A stretch of DNA of 23,868 nt from the NCBI GenBank assembly GCA_045576675.1, contig JAZNGX010000021.1, positions 1 through 23,868 on the forward strand, read 5' to 3'. Source of the DNA: JAZNGX01 sp045576675 (GTDB lineage: Bacteria > Bacillota > Clostridia > Monoglobales > Firm-18). Positions 21,310 to 23,868 of this stretch are shown in pieces (position 1 is the stretch's first letter; every line of letters starts with the position of its first letter). The notes beneath the pieces were generated by a model. The model did no database searches. It had not been told where the DNA came from and saw only the letters and a program-made list of their open reading frames with translations. A program made the translations under genes and the position numbers.

Positions 21310-21428
21310 TTTTATATAAAAATGCGTCAGCCGTAGCCAACGCACGAAAAACGCAAGCTAAGACCGTTATTGCGACATAACTCATATCAGTAGTAGTATG
21401 AAAAGGCAAAGCTTACATTTTTACCAGT
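21310..21428 (-). ncRNA. Candidate small RNA with its own promoter and UNCG-loop terminator
   Basis: On the minus strand, a strong promoter (21463-21435) predicts a start near 21428. The transcript would end at an intrinsic terminator at 21344-21318: stem TGCGTTGGC/GCTGACGCA closed by the tetraloop TACG (a UNCG loop), followed by five T. Between them, GTAAGCT and AGCTTGC can form a seven-base stem enclosing two small hairpins (CATA/TATG and GTTAT/ATAAC). There is no ribosome site; an ATG-initiated frame would run through the terminator. I do not recognise a known RNA family. This accounts for most of the gene-free stretch 21301-21544. Confidence 0.55.
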
Positions 21429-21434
21429 AATACT

Positions 21435-21463
21435 ATTATAGCATAACTGATTATAGATTTCAA
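21435..21463 (-). promoter_or_regulatory. Promoter of the candidate small RNA
   Basis: On the minus strand, TTGAAA (21463-21458), a 17-bp spacer and perfect TATAAT (21440-21435) preceded by TGC. It is the best minus-strand promoter in this gap, and no plus-strand gene covers it. Confidence 0.7.
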
Positions 21464-21544
21464 TATTTTTGGGTAATTTTTATCGCCTGCAATGACGTTC
21501 ACTGTTGCCGCATATTAAAGTAAAAAAACATATGCTGTTTTAAA

Positions 21545-21573
21545 TTGACACCTGCATTGTTTTATGATAATAT
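21545..21573 (+). promoter_or_regulatory. Promoter of the secreted repeat-protein gene
   Basis: TTGACA (21545-21550), a 17-bp spacer and TAATAT (21568-21573) preceded by TGA. Confidence 0.65.
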
Positions 21574-21591
21574 GGTAGCGGAGGGATTTTT

Positions 21592-23868
21592 ATGAAAAAA
21601 TTATTAGCAGTTTTTTTAGCAGTATCAATGTTTTTTGGCTGTCTTACAGGCTTTGCCTACAATTTCGGCGGAGAGCTTGAAGTGGCAGAGTACGGTTATA
21701 TGTCGCAGTCAAACGTAGTAATTAAAGCCATAGGAGATGAAGCAGCAATAAAAGGCTATGCTAAAATCATTAATTCTGCATCGCAGGACACAGGCTTTGC
21801 AATTACCATAGCTCACTATGATAAAACAGACAGACTGCTTGCAGTAAAAGCAAAGCAGGTAACAATTACTGAGGACATATACGAAACAACAGTTGTTTCA
21901 CCATCCCTTGATGTTACAGGCGGTATAGGCTCATACTTCAAGCTTTATATAACGAAGGATTTGTCGGGAATTAAGCCGTTGGCTAGTGTAGATGCATTAA
22001 TTGTGACAGGAAAATCAGATGGACTAAAGCTTTCATATGACGTAATTGAATCTGTAACAGATGATTCTGATTACAACACTGTTGCAGATGGGTATATAAC
22101 GTTGCAATATTGGGCAAATAAAACAGACAGAAAACCAACATCAGTTACAATAGCTCAGAATCCAAAGGTATATGTAAACGGTGGTCTTGCAGGGAATAGA
22201 TCAGCTATTGCTATAAGAGAACTTGCAAATTTCTATGGTTATGTAACGTTAATAAAGGAAAACAGTTCGATTTCCGAAGATTACGACACAATAAACATCG
22301 AAAGTTATCAGACGCTTATCGTTGATGAAAATAACACAACCCGTTACAGAATTACGTCAAAGTCACCTATTCCAAGTATCAGCTACGACCCCGAGGATAC
22401 AACAATTTCAGCTACGCTTTATGATGAAAACGGAAATGAAATGGCGTGGAAGGATTTAAAGGAATATGATGTTGTTTCAATAAAAGAATACTCAAATGGA
22501 ACGACAACTATTATTACCGGTGAAAGGCTAACAGCCAATACTGTAGTAGGAACCGTTTCAGGTATCACTGATGAAGGTACATATGATGTGCTTTATACCA
22601 TAAATAATAAAACATATGGTATCGATCCCCAGTCACTTGATAACAACGAAATTTCTTTGGGGGCTGAATGTACGTTCTACCTTGATATAATGGGTAATAT
22701 AACATATTATGAGGCAAAAAAAGAAACTATTAATTACGCATACGTTATAAATATTGGCAGTAATGGAAACACTTTAGAGCCAAGGACTGCATTAAAGCTA
22801 TATACATCTAATAATGAATATAAAACATTTGAAACTTCAGCAAAGGTAACAGTTGATGGCGTAACGGGTATTGAATCACAGTATGTTGATGATGCTACAA
22901 TTGCTGTAAGCAAGAATCCTGTAGAAACATATAAACTGATTACTGAACAGGGTACTGCTCACTTTGTATTTGACAATGGTGTATATAATGCATACTATTC
23001 ACAAATGACCGGCATCGTTGGTATTAATGTAGGCGACATTATCAAATATAAAACAGACCAAAATGGTAGAATAGCATATATAGACAGAGCTGAAGCTGTT
23101 ACTTCTGTTTTAAACACTGATGGCAAATTTACAGAATATGCATCAGCTGCAGGTACTATGGAATACAAGCTAAGTTCAAATACTTTGACTACCAACAGCG
23201 GTCGTGTGTATCTGACAGAAAACACAAAGATTATGGTTGCTCCTACATTGGATATGAATGGTTACTCATTAATCGCTCCTTTTGATTTAACCGAAGAAGA
23301 TGTCGGCTTGGTTGATATATCAAAGCTCACAGACCAACAGCAGTTCGTAAATGCAAGAGCATTTAATGTTGATGATGAAAAGAATGTAGATTTTATACTT
23401 GTTGAAACAAAAGTAGACGGTGCAGAAATCATAACGCCTGCGGATGACAGTCTTACAGTATTATCAGAAGAAAAATATGGATATGTAATACAACTTGGTA
23501 GCAACGGTAACACACTCGAGCCAAGAACAGCATTAAAATTGTATACATCTGATAATGAATATAAAACATTTGAAACTTCAGCAAAGGTAACAGTTGATGG
23601 TGTATCAGGTATCGAATCAGACGATGTTTCATCATCTACAATTCCTGTAAGCAAGAGTGCTGCAGAAACAGCTAAAATTGTTGCTGGACAGGGTACAGCT
23701 CATTTCGTAATCGATGGTAGCAACGAAATTACAGGGATTGTTGGTATTAATGCAGGTGACATTATCAAATATAAAACAGACCAAAATGGTAGAATAGCAT
23801 ATATAGACAGAGCTGAACCTGTAACTTCCGTTTTAAATACTGATGGCAAATTTACAGAGTATACATCA
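21592..23868 (+). CDS. Large secreted repeat protein, S-layer/cell-surface-like (3' end missing)
   Basis: An open frame of 759 codons runs off the window edge, so the C-terminus is unknown. GGAGG (21580-21584) lies seven bases before the ATG. A signal peptide (about 1-22, ending GFAYN) is followed by a beta-rich domain whose pattern (IAHYDKTDRLLAVKAKQVTI...YFKLYITKDLSGIKPLA) recurs in secreted clostridial proteins. A middle region with NPKVYVNG and KEYDVVSIKEYSNG follows, then two copies of a module at about residues 384-523 and 631-759. Acidic and Thr/Asn-rich composition fits a wall- or S-layer-associated protein. SLH domains might lie in the missing part; none is visible here. Function unknown. 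Confidence 0.8.
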   Translation, partial: MKKLLAVFLAVSMFFGCLTGFAYNFGGELEVAEYGYMSQSNVVIKAIGDEAAIKGYAKIINSASQDTGFAITIAHYDKTDRLLAVKAKQVTITEDIYETTVVSPSLDVTGGIGSYFKLYITKDLSGIKPLASVDALIVTGKSDGLKLSYDVIESVTDDSDYNTVADGYITLQYWANKTDRKPTSVTIAQNPKVYVNGGLAGNRSAIAIRELANFYGYVTLIKENSSISEDYDTINIESYQTLIVDENNTTRYRITSKSPIPSISYDPEDTTISATLYDENGNEMAWKDLKEYDVVSIKEYSNGTTTIITGERLTANTVVGTVSGITDEGTYDVLYTINNKTYGIDPQSLDNNEISLGAECTFYLDIMGNITYYEAKKETINYAYVINIGSNGNTLEPRTALKLYTSNNEYKTFETSAKVTVDGVTGIESQYVDDATIAVSKNPVETYKLITEQGTAHFVFDNGVYNAYYSQMTGIVGINVGDIIKYKTDQNGRIAYIDRAEAVTSVLNTDGKFTEYASAAGTMEYKLSSNTLTTNSGRVYLTENTKIMVAPTLDMNGYSLIAPFDLTEEDVGLVDISKLTDQQQFVNARAFNVDDEKNVDFILVETKVDGAEIITPADDSLTVLSEEKYGYVIQLGSNGNTLEPRTALKLYTSDNEYKTFETSAKVTVDGVSGIESDDVSSSTIPVSKSAAETAKIVAGQGTAHFVIDGSNEITGIVGINAGDIIKYKTDQNGRIAYIDRAEPVTSVLNTDGKFTEYTS
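22741..23160 (+). repeat. First copy of the duplicated module
   Basis: Encodes YVINIGSNGNTLEPRTALKL through LNTDGKFTEYAS. It shares a 60-bp block (23035-23094) that is identical at DNA level to 23758-23817, and a 49-bp block (22811-22859) identical to 23552-23600. Confidence 0.9.
23482..23868 (+). repeat. Second copy of the duplicated module (continues beyond the window)
   Basis: The second copy starts 741 bp after the first and includes an 18-bp deletion relative to it (the VYNAYYSQ region). Identical DNA blocks, including third codon positions, point to a recent duplication or gene conversion. Confidence 0.9.

Noticed and set aside
21264..21400. A minus-strand frame beginning MSYVAITVLACVF
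   Set aside because: It has no ribosome site and would have to read through two hairpins that look like terminators, so it is treated as incidental to the small RNA.
21311..21430. Possible c-di-GMP (GEMM) riboswitch on the plus strand before the secreted repeat protein
   Set aside because: ACGCAAGCTAAGACC superficially resembles part of the GEMM core, but the conserved tetraloop-receptor elements are not in order, and the minus strand has a far better promoter and terminator.
1..23868. CRISPR arrays, tRNA or rRNA genes, intact transposases, toxin-antitoxin or phage-defence genes
   Set aside because: I looked for regularly spaced short repeats, tRNA-like cloverleafs and known signature motifs and saw none in the window.

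Overview
The window looks like a chromosomal segment of a spore-forming, low-to-mid GC member of the Clostridia, probably an uncultured gut-type Eubacteriales. The support is an alpha/beta-type SASP gene, a SpoVM-like micro-gene, DUF1836 and DegV genes, strong AAGGAGG-type ribosome binding sites, many TTGACA-N17-(TGn)TATAAT promoters and copper-amine-oxidase-N/S-layer-like secreted proteins. I cannot name the species. No tRNA, rRNA, CRISPR array, phage or intact transposase gene is visible.

Layout. (1) 1-3.7 kb: the start of a divergent minus-strand gene, then an OmpR-type response regulator, its histidine kinase and a membrane-anchored HtrA protease, which together look like an envelope-stress module. 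A shared AATTTGTTA motif lies in front of the regulator, in front of htrA and, inverted, downstream of htrA. (2) 3.7-4.7 kb: a 48-residue two-helix membrane protein, a 24-codon spoVM-like gene, a SASP gene, three hairpins and a minus-strand gene remnant. (3) 4.64-7.1 kb: a metal-efflux operon of a separate HMA metallochaperone, a Zn/Cd-type P1B-ATPase without its own HMA domain, and an ArsR/SmtB repressor, with a palindromic operator at the predicted start site. (4) 7.1-9.8 kb: an operon of an XRE-HTH/PfkB kinase fusion, a D-lyxose/mannose-type isomerase and a class II ketose-bisphosphate aldolase. This is a compact isomerase-kinase-aldolase route whose kinase may be its own regulator. (5) 9.80-9.92 kb: a 127-bp near-perfect inverted repeat lying exactly between two convergent stop codons. 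(6) 9.9-11.4 kb: divergent DUF1836 and DegV genes. Three related palindromes sit between them, and the DUF1836 gene is apparently leaderless. (7) 11.4-13.8 kb: secD-secF on the minus strand; SecF carries an unusual acidic Ala/Glu insert. (8) 13.9-15.7 kb: a GT2 glycosyltransferase and a polytopic GT-C-like membrane protein. (9) 15.7-19.15 kb: a secreted CuAO_N-trypsin-like protease, an O-acetylhomoserine sulfhydrylase and a VanZ-like protein. (10) 19.2-21.3 kb: a uracil permease and uracil phosphoribosyltransferase salvage operon. (11) 21.3-21.46 kb: on the minus strand, a strong promoter and a UNCG-loop terminator bracket about 110 nt with no clear coding content, a small-RNA candidate. (12) 21.5 kb to the end: a large secreted repeat protein cut off by the window edge, with two recently duplicated modules.

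The points most worth following are the HTH-kinase sugar operon, the minus-strand small RNA, the shared motif of the HtrA two-component system, the three-palindrome divergent region with its leaderless gene, and the micro-gene resembling spoVM.
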